Shown: positions 37,433 to 45,267, counted from the first letter of the stretch. The stretch: 64,000 nucleotides of DNA from Cyclobacteriaceae bacterium (GCA_028285685.1 JANQOR010000032.1:62001-126000); one strand, 5' to 3'. Numbers and translations: made by a program. The notes: generated by a model from the letters alone, not told the origin.

Positions 37433-37592
37433 TTATCACACTGTTTAGAGCCGAAAATTAGATAAATAGCTCTTTAATCTTGGAATTATGAGCACATAAA
37501 GATGAATATTTCGTCCTTAGCATAATTCTTTGTTAATTTCGTGTATCGCCAGCTTGATTAAGTCACCGCAACGCTGAATTAAATAAATATAT

Positions 37593-38786
37593 ATGGGTAT
37601 AATAATCCCGCTCTTACTAATTACCATCGTCTGTATAATAATCTGGAGAGCTGGAGATGGTTTTATGACCGCTTCAGAATATGTGGGAAGGAATCTTTCC
37701 GAAGGAGTTCGAGGAGCCACGATCAATGCCATAGCAAGTTCAATGCCTGAGGTTTTCACCTCACTTTTCTTCCTTTTCGTTCTTATGGATGCCAACGGGT
37801 TTTCTGGTGGTATTGGCACCACTGCGGGAAGTGCCATTTTCAATGGCATGGTGATACCTGCGGTCTCCGTTCTTGCTGTTATTGGAATGGGGATGACCAA
37901 CAAAATTGAGGTTTCTCGAAAAGTCTTAATGCGAGATGGTATTGCGCTGATTATTGCTGAGTTTATATTCCTGGTCCTGATAAGTGGCTCGGTACTGTAT
38001 TGGTATCACGGTGTTATTCTCATGTTGGTTTATGCTGCATATATCACATTCATGTTCGCAACCATGAAGAGAAAGGACAGAGAAGAGATGAGTGGAGGTC
38101 AACTATCGGAAGAAGATTTTGTTGACGAAGACCGGAAAAACACTCCATTCCTTAAGGCGTTATTCACACTTGATTTGGAGCGCGTGTTTCTTGGGACCAA
38201 AATGATCAACTCTTTCAAGGCCTGGAGCTTGCTCATATTCTCAACGCTTGGAATTGCCCTCGCCAGCTACTACTTGGTACTAGCCTGTGAATGGATTGGT
38301 TCAGAAACGTATGAAATTCGATGGTTGGGAGAATTTAATGGGCTGGGGATTCCGCTTATGTTTGTTGCTTTGATCCTTGCATCAGCTGCGTCAAGTTTCC
38401 CGGACACGATCATCTCCATGAAAGATGCTAGAAGAGGACAGTATGATGATGCAATTTCAAACGCTTTGGGCAGTAATATTTTTGATATTTGTTTCGCGCT
38501 CGGATTTCCACTTTTCATCTTCACCACGCTTAATGGACCACTCGAAATGCCACAGGATATTGTTGACTTGAGTAGCGAGCTTCGATTCTTGCTTTGGCTG
38601 TTAACAGTGGTTGCTGTGGTTATATTTACGTGGGGTAGATACTTTGGCCGTGCCAAAGCTTATCTTCTGTTGGGGATCTATTTTCTGTTTGTCCTCTATG
38701 TGATTGGAAGAGGAGCTGGAAACGAATTCGCACAAGCCATCGCGGATTTTCTGGTTTCAGTCGTTCGACTATTCAGCTTAAGTTAG
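37593..38786 (+). CDS. Sodium:calcium antiporter (CaCA superfamily)
   Basis: 397 residues, about 11 membrane helices in two inverted halves. The alpha-repeats are NAIASSMPEVFTSLFFL (about 48-64) and ASAASSFPDTIISM (about 266-279), with the acidic residue of each repeat that coordinates calcium. A long charged loop (about 160-195) joins the halves. Predicted to expel calcium using the sodium gradient. It converges with the Rieske gene and overlaps it by 9 bases. Confidence 0.85.
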   Translation: MGIIIPLLLITIVCIIIWRAGDGFMTASEYVGRNLSEGVRGATINAIASSMPEVFTSLFFLFVLMDANGFSGGIGTTAGSAIFNGMVIPAVSVLAVIGMGMTNKIEVSRKVLMRDGIALIIAEFIFLVLISGSVLYWYHGVILMLVYAAYITFMFATMKRKDREEMSGGQLSEEDFVDEDRKNTPFLKALFTLDLERVFLGTKMINSFKAWSLLIFSTLGIALASYYLVLACEWIGSETYEIRWLGEFNGLGIPLMFVALILASAASSFPDTIISMKDARRGQYDDAISNALGSNIFDICFALGFPLFIFTTLNGPLEMPQDIVDLSSELRFLLWLLTVVAVVIFTWGRYFGRAKAYLLLGIYFLFVLYVIGRGAGNEFAQAIADFLVSVVRLFSLS

Positions 38787-39098
38787 ATTTAAGAATACTC
38801 CATCAGCAGAATATTCCACTTTTATAAACTTCAAAGGAGAACATCTTTGCCTTTCCTCAATTCCTGTTTTTAAGTTGAACTTATACGTGTGCAATGGACA
38901 AACGATCTCGTTCAGGTAGTTGACAATTCCTGCATTTAGTCCTTCTTTCATATGTGGACATTCATTTTCGAAGGCGATTAGCCGCTCATTTTGCCTAACG
39001 ATGCAAATATTTCTATTTCCTGCGATCACAAGTCGAGGTTCATTATTTTGCAGCATCTTTTCAAGGTCCTTTTTAGTATCGAATAATTTGCAGAGCAT
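38778..39098 (-). CDS. Rieske [2Fe-2S] protein (NirD-like ferredoxin)
   Basis: 106 residues, a stand-alone Rieske domain. The cluster ligands are in CPHMKEGL and CPLHTYKFNL (C-x-H and C-x2-H). It resembles the small subunit of nitrite reductase or the ferredoxin of aromatic dioxygenases, but no oxygenase or reductase is adjacent. Cytoplasmic. It starts 12 bases from the divergent aminotransferase gene. Confidence 0.85.
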   Translation of the reverse strand: MLCKLFDTKKDLEKMLQNNEPRLVIAGNRNICIVRQNERLIAFENECPHMKEGLNAGIVNYLNEIVCPLHTYKFNLKTGIEERQRCSPLKFIKVEYSADGVFLNLT

Positions 39099-39110
39099 TA
39101 GTCATTACCA

Positions 39111-40268
39111 ATGAAATGTCAAAGAGAAAAATTTCAACTTCAAAGAAAGTATGCTTACCTCAATTGTGCATACATGTCTCCCTTAATGAAGAAAGTCGAG
39201 AAAGCTGGTCTCAAAGGCATGAAGTTAAAAAGAAAACCATTTCATATTGGGCCAGAGGTATTTTTTGAAGAGACAGATACAGTTAGACATCTATTCTCAA
39301 AACTGATTGACAACATTGATGATAATCGAGTCGTCGTAATACCAGCAGCCTCTTATGGGCTTGCCAATGTGGCGCACAATCTTCCGTTTAAAGATGGAGA
39401 GATTTTATTGGCTGATGAACAGTTTCCAAGCAATGTGTATCCTTGGACTTCCTTGGTAGAAAGAGGATTCGAGATCAAAGCCATCTCAGCTCCCAAATCG
39501 GAAACACGTGGGGAGGATTGGAATAGTGAGATTTTAAACGCAATAGGAGAGAAGACTAGAGTTGTAGCGATCGGCCAGGTTCATTGGTCTGACGGGACAC
39601 TATTCAACCTGGAGCTAATCAGGGAAAAACTCGACGAAGTTGGTGGCCTTCTGATCATTGACGGAACACAGTCTATAGGGGCAATGCCTTTCAGTGTAAA
39701 AAAGATTCGTCCTGATGCAGTAATCTGCGCAGGATACAAATGGCTAATGGGACCCTATTCGATTGGGCTCGCTTACTACGGACCTGTTTTCGACGGCGGT
39801 TCTCCGATCGAGCATAATTGGATCAATCGAGTCAAAAGCGATGACTTTGCTGGACTGGTAAAATATCAAGATGATTTTAGAGACAAAGCACTTCGCTATG
39901 AAGTTGGCGAGCACAGCAACTTTATCCTTATCCCGATGGTGCACCAGGCGCTGAAGCAGATACTAAAGTGGACGCCAACAAACATCCAGGAGTACTGCAA
40001 AGCTTTGACCGATGAGCCTATCAACGAACTTCGACAGTTGGGCTACCAAATTGAGACCGAAGCATGGAGGGGACATCACATTTTTGGTGCCCGGCTCCCT
40101 GAAAATGTGGATGCTGATGAACTGAGAAAGTTGTTTGCCAAACACCGTGTCAGCGTAAGTACTCGGGGAGACGCCATCCGAATTGCTCCGCACGTTTACA
40201 ACGATGAAATGGACATGAGAAAATTGCTGAAAGCAATGAAAGAACCTATCTTAGCGCAAAAGAATTGA
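39111..40268 (+). CDS. Class V aminotransferase-fold PLP enzyme
   Basis: 385 residues. Fold type I PLP enzyme of the cysteine desulfurase/isopenicillin epimerase branch. DGTQSIGAMPFSV carries the Asp that pairs with PLP, and the PLP lysine is in ICAGYKWLMGPYSIGLAYYG. The front KYAYLNCAYMSPL is the usual entry motif. The reaction is uncertain: the desulfurase Cys loop is not evident, so a lyase, epimerase or aminotransferase role is more likely. Confidence 0.8.
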   Translation: MKCQREKFQLQRKYAYLNCAYMSPLMKKVEKAGLKGMKLKRKPFHIGPEVFFEETDTVRHLFSKLIDNIDDNRVVVIPAASYGLANVAHNLPFKDGEILLADEQFPSNVYPWTSLVERGFEIKAISAPKSETRGEDWNSEILNAIGEKTRVVAIGQVHWSDGTLFNLELIREKLDEVGGLLIIDGTQSIGAMPFSVKKIRPDAVICAGYKWLMGPYSIGLAYYGPVFDGGSPIEHNWINRVKSDDFAGLVKYQDDFRDKALRYEVGEHSNFILIPMVHQALKQILKWTPTNIQEYCKALTDEPINELRQLGYQIETEAWRGHHIFGARLPENVDADELRKLFAKHRVSVSTRGDAIRIAPHVYNDEMDMRKLLKAMKEPILAQKN

Positions 40269-40270
40269 AA

Positions 40271-40399
40271 ATGGAATTGACTAACCCAGCAGTAACCGAC
40301 GGAGTTAACTTATTTGTAAATATTATCGTAGTCTTGATCGCCTTTGTGGCGGCGCTTTCTTTTGTTAATTCAAGAAAAGAGAAGCAAAAAAACCCGTGA
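40271..40399 (+). CDS. Small single-helix membrane protein (42 residues)
   Basis: ATG 40271 lies 3 bases after the aminotransferase stop. The product is MELTNPAVTDGVNLFVNIIV then VLIAFVAALSFVNSRKEKQKNP: one hydrophobic helix and a basic tail, a topology typical of real membrane miniproteins with the N-terminus out. Coupling to the upstream gene supports translation. No family known to me. Confidence 0.5.
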   Translation: MELTNPAVTDGVNLFVNIIVVLIAFVAALSFVNSRKEKQKNP

Positions 40400-40400
40400 C

Positions 40401-40505
40401 TTATACGTGGTCTCCTTTATGATCACTCACTGACTTATTGGGTAGGATCCATGGGCAAAGAATAGCCAAAACAAATAGCCCAATAATAATTCCAAGCATT
40501 GCCAT
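40401..40505 (-). CDS. Small single-helix membrane protein (34 residues)
   Basis: Minus-strand frame from ATG 40505 to TAA 40401. It encodes MAMLGIIIGLFVLAILCPW then ILPNKSVSDHKGDHV: one hydrophobic helix and a hydrophilic tail. A -7 box (TATATTTG) sits 29 bases upstream. It converges with the 42-residue protein gene with 1 base between. Short, so a chance frame remains possible. Confidence 0.4.
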   Translation of the reverse strand: MAMLGIIIGLFVLAILCPWILPNKSVSDHKGDHV

Positions 40506-40533
40506 AATTATACGGTTTTCAAGTTGTGTTCTG

Positions 40534-40541
40534 CAAATATA
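40534..40541 (-). promoter_or_regulatory. Candidate -7 element of the 34-residue protein gene
   Basis: Minus strand reads TATATTTG, an exact TAnnTTTG match; the -33 element is not convincing. Supports transcription of the tiny frame at 40401-40505. Confidence 0.35.
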
Positions 40542-40611
40542 TGCAGGGGATTTAAAAACCTCATTTCGAGGCGAATTTTAATTCCAAACACGCCAAAATC
40601 CAGTAAATCAC

Positions 40612-40627
40612 TACCCTATTTAGGGTA
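40612..40627. promoter_or_regulatory. NarL-like 7-2-7 palindrome, site A
   Basis: TACCCTA-TT-TAGGGTA: perfect 7-base arms with a 2-base centre, the geometry of NarL/NarP heptamer pairs (TACYYMT, 7-2-7). It is centred about 71 bases before the predicted start of the 116-residue protein's transcript, a suitable activator position. Two related sites lie after the response regulator gene. Confidence 0.55.
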
Positions 40628-40655
40628 TTTTTCTCACAAAAAATGGTTTTATCCT

Positions 40656-40685
40656 TTGATAAAAACATGAGCACTCCTAGCTTGC
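40656..40685 (+). promoter_or_regulatory. Candidate promoter of the two-component locus
   Basis: TTG 40656-40658, 19-base spacer, TAGCTTGC 40678-40685 (TAnnTTTG with mismatches in the last bases). The start would be near 40691, 32 bases before ATG 40723. Palindrome A lies just upstream. The gap 40506-40722 holds nothing else that I can see. Confidence 0.45.
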
Positions 40686-40722
40686 TTTGTTTACAATAGA
40701 TTAACCAACAAAATTTACCAAA

Positions 40723-41073
40723 ATGAATCATTTAAAGCATGTAAAAGAGATCGGCAAAAAGATGGATAGGGAAGAGGTCGATAGGTGGGTAGAGAGATAC
40801 AAGGAAAAGCACCCTGATGGTGTATGGGGTTGGCTTTACGGTTGTGATATTCTGGAAACTTTGCTCAAATATGACGGGTCCTGTGGCATATGGTTCTTTA
40901 AAGGAATTAATGACGAAGGGAAAGAGAGACTTGTGATGTACCCTGCGGACCACGAAGGCAACATCTTGCACAACAAGATGAAGTCGCTTGGAGCAATGGT
41001 TGGCGGAAAAGATGATGATCCAGCTGATGACAGTGAAGAGTGTCCACCAGATTGTCCAGGAGGATTTGATTAG
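40723..41073 (+). CDS. Small soluble protein with acidic, Cys-containing tail, unknown function
   Basis: 116 residues. A helical basic front (MNHLKHVKEIGKKMDREEVDRW) is followed by an aromatic middle, YKEKHPDGVWGWLYGCDILETL, with Cys in GCDI and SCGI. The tail GGKDDDPADDSEECPPDCPGGFD is unusually acidic and has two Cys. No family recognised. It lies directly after the 7-2-7 palindrome and promoter and is 10 bases from the membrane protein gene, so it is probably the first gene of the two-component operon. Confidence 0.6.
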   Translation: MNHLKHVKEIGKKMDREEVDRWVERYKEKHPDGVWGWLYGCDILETLLKYDGSCGIWFFKGINDEGKERLVMYPADHEGNILHNKMKSLGAMVGGKDDDPADDSEECPPDCPGGFD

Positions 41074-41083
41074 TATATGATTT

Positions 41084-41779
41084 ATGCTCTTTGATACGAT
41101 AGTAGATTTTTTAAAGGAGATATCCAGGTATTCTGCACTTCCTGGTATTTTGTTTTTCCTCTTTGTTTCCTTCAACAGAGGTCAGAATACCAGGATTGCT
41201 TTTTATATTCTGTTAGCGAGTTTTCTTGCAGATTTCTCGAACTACTTTTTCATTAGGTATGTATATCCAAATAGTTTTATTATTTCTAATGCCTGGTATC
41301 TTCTCAACTATGTAATTGTGAGCTTTCTGTTCTACAATCTATTGCGTAGCAGGAGGAAATTGATTTTAGCATTCGGATCGGTCTTTCTCCTTGGAAGTAT
41401 TTTAAGTTTTCTCGCCTTCTACAGTTTCTTGGATTCAAATACCTTCATTAGAACCTATTCTTCCTTGATCTTTACAGTGCTTTCTTTGCTTACTTTTTTC
41501 GAGATCTTAAAGGAGAGTCCAACCAATAAGTTGGCCAGCTATCCTGTGTTTTGGATTGTAACAGCAATCTTCTTATACAGTAGCATTACCCTCATAAGAA
41601 ATTTGTTTTTAAACTATCTGATCTTCGAAATGCAGATTTCAAGATCGTTAAGCCAATATATTCTGATTTTCAATTTGTCCTTCAATATCGCTAAGAACTT
41701 AATGATCTTTTACGCGTTCCTTCTAGCAAAGAAGGGGTTCCCGGACCATATCCATCAACCAAAGCCAGTGACACCATGA
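41084..41779 (+). CDS. Polytopic membrane protein (seven-helix-like), possible sensor subunit
   Basis: 231 residues, about seven hydrophobic segments, starting MLFDTIVDFLKEISRYSALPGILFF. No enzymatic motif. The outline resembles 7TM receptor-type sensory modules found at the front of Bacteroidota histidine kinases, here as a free protein. The next kinase gene has no sensor domain of its own, so I infer a sensing or input role. It overlaps the following 36-residue gene by four bases (ATGA). Confidence 0.6.
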   Translation: MLFDTIVDFLKEISRYSALPGILFFLFVSFNRGQNTRIAFYILLASFLADFSNYFFIRYVYPNSFIISNAWYLLNYVIVSFLFYNLLRSRRKLILAFGSVFLLGSILSFLAFYSFLDSNTFIRTYSSLIFTVLSLLTFFEILKESPTNKLASYPVFWIVTAIFLYSSITLIRNLFLNYLIFEMQISRSLSQYILIFNLSFNIAKNLMIFYAFLLAKKGFPDHIHQPKPVTP

Positions 41780-41886
41780 TCGAGTCAATTGTCACTTTTG
41801 TAGTTGTTGGGTCGTCAATCATGACGTTCTTGAGCATTACCTTTCTGGTACGGTTCTACTATTCTTATCAGCAGAAAATCAAGTAG
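41776..41886 (+). CDS. Membrane miniprotein (36 residues)
   Basis: ATG 41776 overlaps the preceding stop as ATGA, the classic coupling arrangement. The product MIESIVTFVVVGSSIMTFLS then ITFLVRFYYSYQQKIK is a single helix with a basic aromatic tail. A role as accessory subunit of the 7-helix protein or the kinase is inferred from position alone. Confidence 0.6.
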   Translation: MIESIVTFVVVGSSIMTFLSITFLVRFYYSYQQKIK

Positions 41887-41966
41887 TCCATCTACATAGC
41901 CTCGCAAGATTCGTTTTCTTTCTGGCTTCTCTTTTTATCTTACATCTCAACCAACTGACCTATTGA

Positions 41967-42752
41967 TTGAGTAATCAGCTAATTCTACTCATAGTTGCCG
42001 GAACCGTGGGACTTATGCTTATGGCTTTTTCCCTGGTCTTCTTTGTATCACTATACAAAAGACGGGTGCTTCAAAATCAGCTCAGGCTGCAGGAGATGCA
42101 AACACAGCATCAACAAGAAATGCTGAAAGCAACGCTCACCTCTCAAGAGGAAGAACGAAATCGCCTAGGTACGGAACTCCATGATGGTGTTGGGGCGTTG
42201 CTCTCAACAATTAAAATGAATCTTCAGGTGTCTCAAAGGAGCAACTCGCTCGATACACTCCCTGAGGTAATAGAGCATCTAACTGAAACCATTGGATTGG
42301 TTAGAACGATCTCTCATGAGATGATGCCTATCGTGCTGAAGAAATATGGTCTTAAGCGAGCCGTTGCTGATCTTTTTGAAAAAATAAACAAGAGTGACGA
42401 AATCACCGCAAGCATAAATTCCTGGGATGAGTTCGATCGTGACGAAAGCGATAACCTAATGATATACCGAATCATACAAGAGTTGACGAACAACAGTCTC
42501 AAACATGCGGAAGCCAGCTCAATTGATCTTGAATGTATCTTGAACGAGGATGAGACAAGGATCGTTTTTTCTGATAACGGGAAAGGATTTCCTCCTGAAG
42601 TTCTGGAAAAATCAGAAGGAATCGGACTCTGGAACATTTCCAATCGTGCTCAAACAGTCGGTGCGGCCGTCTATTTTACCAATAAGCAGTCGGGTGGCGC
42701 AAGTGTGGAATTAAGAATAAATTTGAGGTCGAAAGCGAAGACCCTACCTTAA
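41967..42752 (+). CDS. Sensor histidine kinase, NarX/LytS-like HisKA_3 type, no sensor domain
   Basis: 261 residues. One N-terminal membrane helix (about 5-29) is followed by a short coiled coil and then the HisKA_3 core. The phospho-acceptor is H72 in EEERNRLGTELHDGVGALLSTIK. The ATPase domain has the N-box in IIQELTNNSLKHAEASS, DNGKGF (G1) and GIGLWNISNRA (G2). There is no periplasmic or PAS domain. The start is TTG 41967; no ATG fits. The stop is 2 bases before its response regulator. Confidence 0.88.
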   Translation: MSNQLILLIVAGTVGLMLMAFSLVFFVSLYKRRVLQNQLRLQEMQTQHQQEMLKATLTSQEEERNRLGTELHDGVGALLSTIKMNLQVSQRSNSLDTLPEVIEHLTETIGLVRTISHEMMPIVLKKYGLKRAVADLFEKINKSDEITASINSWDEFDRDESDNLMIYRIIQELTNNSLKHAEASSIDLECILNEDETRIVFSDNGKGFPPEVLEKSEGIGLWNISNRAQTVGAAVYFTNKQSGGASVELRINLRSKAKTLP

Positions 42753-42754
42753 CC

Positions 42755-43414
42755 ATGACCTCAGAAAAGCTAAACATTCTCGTTGCGGACGACCATACAC
42801 TTTTTCGAAAGGGAACGATGATGCTACTGGAAACCTTTGATGAAGTGGGTGAAGTTGACGATGCGAAAAATGGTAAAGAGGCACTTCAAAAATTAGACGA
42901 AAACCAATTCGATTTGGTCCTTTTGGATTTGGAAATGCCTGTAATGGATGGATGGGAAACTTCCAAAAAGATTGTCTCACGCTTTCCTAAAACCAAGATC
43001 GTAATGATTTCAATGCACGACTCTCTTCAAATCATATCCGATCTAATTGAAATTGGAGTTCATAGTTATCTTCTTAAGAATGCGGATCCGGAGGAAGTTC
43101 ACAAGGCGATCATATCTGTCCGGAACAATGACTTCTACTACAATCAGTTGGTTTCCACTGCTCTTCGAAAAAAAATTCAACGTGATGGCATTGAGAAAAA
43201 GTCTGTTCAAAACCGTGGAGATGTAAGTCCTCGAGAAGTCGAAATACTTCAATTAATCTGTCAGGAGCTGACCATGAAAGAAATAGGGGAAAAGCTTTTC
43301 CTCAGCGAACAGACCATTCAAACACATCGAAAGAATCTAATGCGGAAAACTCAAGCTAAAAACGCCGTCGGTCTTGTAAAATTCGCTTTTCAAAACGGAA
43401 TTGCATCTTTTTAA
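42755..43414 (+). CDS. NarL/FixJ-family response regulator
   Basis: 219 residues. Receiver: acidic pair in VADDHTLFRKG (D12, D13), phospho-acceptor D58 in LVLLDLEMPVMDGWE, and the conserved Lys in SYLLKNADPEEV. The output LuxR-type HTH is VSPREVEILQLICQELTMKEIGEKLFLSEQTIQTHRKNLMRK. Partner of the kinase directly upstream. The 7-2-7 palindromes on both sides of the locus are the kind of site this protein class binds, so autoregulation is likely. Confidence 0.92.
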   Translation: MTSEKLNILVADDHTLFRKGTMMLLETFDEVGEVDDAKNGKEALQKLDENQFDLVLLDLEMPVMDGWETSKKIVSRFPKTKIVMISMHDSLQIISDLIEIGVHSYLLKNADPEEVHKAIISVRNNDFYYNQLVSTALRKKIQRDGIEKKSVQNRGDVSPREVEILQLICQELTMKEIGEKLFLSEQTIQTHRKNLMRKTQAKNAVGLVKFAFQNGIASF

Positions 43415-43419
43415 AGCAC

Positions 43420-43457
43420 TACCCACTTTTGGGTATATACCTACCCTTTTTGCGGTA
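43420..43457. promoter_or_regulatory. Pair of NarL-like 7-2-7 palindromes, sites B and C
   Basis: Site B: TACCCAC-TT-TTGGGTA (43420-43435). Site C: TACCCTT-TT-TGCGGTA (43442-43457). Both have the spacing of site A at 40612; B and C are 22 bases apart centre to centre, about two helical turns. They begin 6 bases after the response regulator stop codon and precede the RNA candidate below. No protein gene on the + strand follows. Confidence 0.55.
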
Positions 43458-43486
43458 AAATATTAGCAATTGATAATTACAAGGTG

Positions 43487-43514
43487 TTGATAATCAGACT
43501 TTTAACTTATTTTG
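43487..43514 (+). promoter_or_regulatory. Candidate promoter of the structured RNA
   Basis: TTG 43487-43489, 18-base spacer, TATTTTG 43508-43514 (one T short of TAnnTTTG). The palindrome pair lies 30-70 bases upstream, a position suited to activation. Predicted start near 43520. Confidence 0.4.
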
Positions 43515-43519
43515 TTCTT

Positions 43520-43780
43520 TGACGCCTTGATTCTCATGAAATAAAAATGTCTCGAATTTCTAACTTCATATTATCAATTAATTAAGTAATTGATAAGCTC
43601 TTAGGTTGATGGTTAATCTAGAAAATGCAATACGGGGACCCAGGGTTTTCGCTTAATCCTTTGGTTTGCCAACTATCTCACTCAAATAATAGTGGGTCCC
43701 CTGCGTTTTCTGTAAATTTTTAGTAGTAAAGTTCTCCACAAATCCCGCAAAAAAGGACTCCTAATCAGAGTCCTTTTTTT
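43520..43780 (+). ncRNA. Candidate structured noncoding RNA downstream of the two-component system
   Basis: This stretch carries no convincing coding frame; the longest ATG frames are 12 and 15 codons. Instead it has three stems. A perfect 10-bp hairpin is TTATCAATTA (43571-43580) / TAATTGATAA (43587-43596). A long-range 9-bp GC-rich stem is GGGGACCCA (43634-43642) / TGGGTCCCC (43693-43701). The third is the terminator stem at 43754-43774. A promoter-like element and two regulator-type palindromes lie upstream. It could also be a long trailer of the two-component mRNA. No Rfam family comes to mind. Confidence 0.4.
43754..43780. terminator. Bidirectional intrinsic terminator
   Basis: AGGACTC / GAGTCCT, 7-base loop, with a run of A before and a run of T after, so it can serve the + strand RNA candidate and the minus-strand M28 gene. 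Confidence 0.8.
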
Positions 43781-43803
43781 ATTTGCATTTCTTCTCTTAG
43801 AGG

Positions 43804-45267
43804 CTATCTATTGTAGAGTTGTTTGCCAACCTCGTAATACTTATCTCCCTCCACCCAAAAAGGTGTTTCCTCAGCATTCGCAATCATGCGACAGGACAAT
43901 ACGTACGCGCTGAAAAACTTCTCAAGATAGTTGTAGTCCAATGTCTCGGGTTCGTCAGCTGGTTGATGATAATATTTTCCTATCTCTTCATCAAAAGCAG
44001 TAAAGCCCATTCCGAAAGTTGGTGCAGGAATTCCCTTCGTTGCAAATCGAACATTGTCTGACCGGTCAAATAAGTTCTGCTCTGGTGCTGGGTCATCCGT
44101 GGCTTCCAGCTCGAATGCCTTGCAAGCTTCGGAGATAATATCTCCAGCTGTGGTCCGCGATAAACCGATTATGGTTGCAATTGAAGTATCGTTATATCCC
44201 CCGTTGTCGGAATTGAAGCAGTACACCATCTTCGAATGCTCCACTGGGGAGTTGTCAATAAAATACTGGCTGCCCAGGAGTCCTTTTTCCTCGCCTGTGA
44301 AGAGTACAAACAACGCAGATCGCTTGGTTGGATACCTCGCGATGTTTTCAGCAGCGCTCAAAACAGTGACAGTCCCAACAGCATTGTCACGCGCACCGTT
44401 ATAAATAGTATCGCCACTATCGTCCGCCTGTCCTATGCCCACGTGATCGTAATGTGCAGAATAAACGACAATTTCATTCTTCAAATTTTCATCTGTTCCT
44501 TCGACAAATCCAACCACATTCTTCGAAACAAAAGCTTCTTGACTATTTCCGGAAACGGTAAGACTTCCTGTTTGCTTCTTTTTCGTTAGATTTTCTAGGT
44601 CGTCCACGGAACGATTCATCCAAATATGCGTAAGCGAAGGTCCTTCTTCAGCATTCAATCCTACTTGGTCCCGACTGAGAAATCGGACTAGCAAACTCCA
44701 GGGCATTTGTGAAGAATTGTACAATTCTACCAACGCGATTGCACCCAATTCCTTTGCTTTGCTTCTTTTTTCTCTCGAAATACGAAACCATGCTCGGGGA
44801 TTTTGAACGGTTCCATCACCACACAAAGCCACAACGATTTTGCCCTCAACCTTGCCTTTTTCCAGATCTTCAGTGGATCCGTATTCAACATATGCGATGG
44901 GTCCTTCCAAGTCCTTACCTCCGTCAAGAAGCAAAAAGTCGTCTTTTAGAGAATACTCATCTCCAGCCAGGGACAACGTTCCTTCGGTTGCTGCTTTGAG
45001 TGACTTCATTGGCACTTCCTGAAAATAGGAATCCATGCCGTCTGCAGTCGACACACCATATTGAACAAACCTGCTCTTGATATATTCTGCGGCGATGTCC
45101 AATTCCGGAGACGGAGTGTCTCTCCCCTTCAGAGCATCTGAAGCCAAAAAGCCGATGTGGCTTTTAATGACCGATTGGTTAACCGTTTCTGTTATCTTCT
45201 CTTTTTCACCCTGAGCCAAAAGTGTTATTGATAGCAGCAGAAGTGCACCTAATATCGTATTCTTCAT
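43804..45267 (-). CDS. Secreted M28-family metallopeptidase, second copy
   Basis: 487 residues, signal peptide MKNTILGALLLLSITLLAQG. Same layout as the peptidase at 3128-4579: an N-terminal segment, a PA-like insert, then the M28 catalytic core with YSAHYDHVGIG, NGARDNAVGTVTVLSAA, FTGEEKGLLGSQYF, FNSDNGGYND and YYHQPADEP. The third-ligand segment reads NSDNGG rather than NIDMIGR, so the copies have diverged around the active site. Likely a periplasmic or extracellular aminopeptidase. Confidence 0.88.
   Translation of the reverse strand: MKNTILGALLLLSITLLAQGEKEKITETVNQSVIKSHIGFLASDALKGRDTPSPELDIAAEYIKSRFVQYGVSTADGMDSYFQEVPMKSLKAATEGTLSLAGDEYSLKDDFLLLDGGKDLEGPIAYVEYGSTEDLEKGKVEGKIVVALCGDGTVQNPRAWFRISREKRSKAKELGAIALVELYNSSQMPWSLLVRFLSRDQVGLNAEEGPSLTHIWMNRSVDDLENLTKKKQTGSLTVSGNSQEAFVSKNVVGFVEGTDENLKNEIVVYSAHYDHVGIGQADDSGDTIYNGARDNAVGTVTVLSAAENIARYPTKRSALFVLFTGEEKGLLGSQYFIDNSPVEHSKMVYCFNSDNGGYNDTSIATIIGLSRTTAGDIISEACKAFELEATDDPAPEQNLFDRSDNVRFATKGIPAPTFGMGFTAFDEEIGKYYHQPADEPETLDYNYLEKFFSAYVLSCRMIANAEETPFWVEGDKYYEVGKQLYNR

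Noticed and set aside
37517-37903. A 128-codon minus-strand frame across the antiporter start
   Set aside because: It is antisense to the N-terminal membrane segments of the calcium antiporter, whose alpha-repeats are clear.
43804-45267. Loss of a zinc ligand (SDN in place of SDH) in the second M28 peptidase
   Set aside because: The family's last His ligand lies in the YHxPxD segment, which is present (YYHQPADEP), so a missing ligand cannot be claimed.
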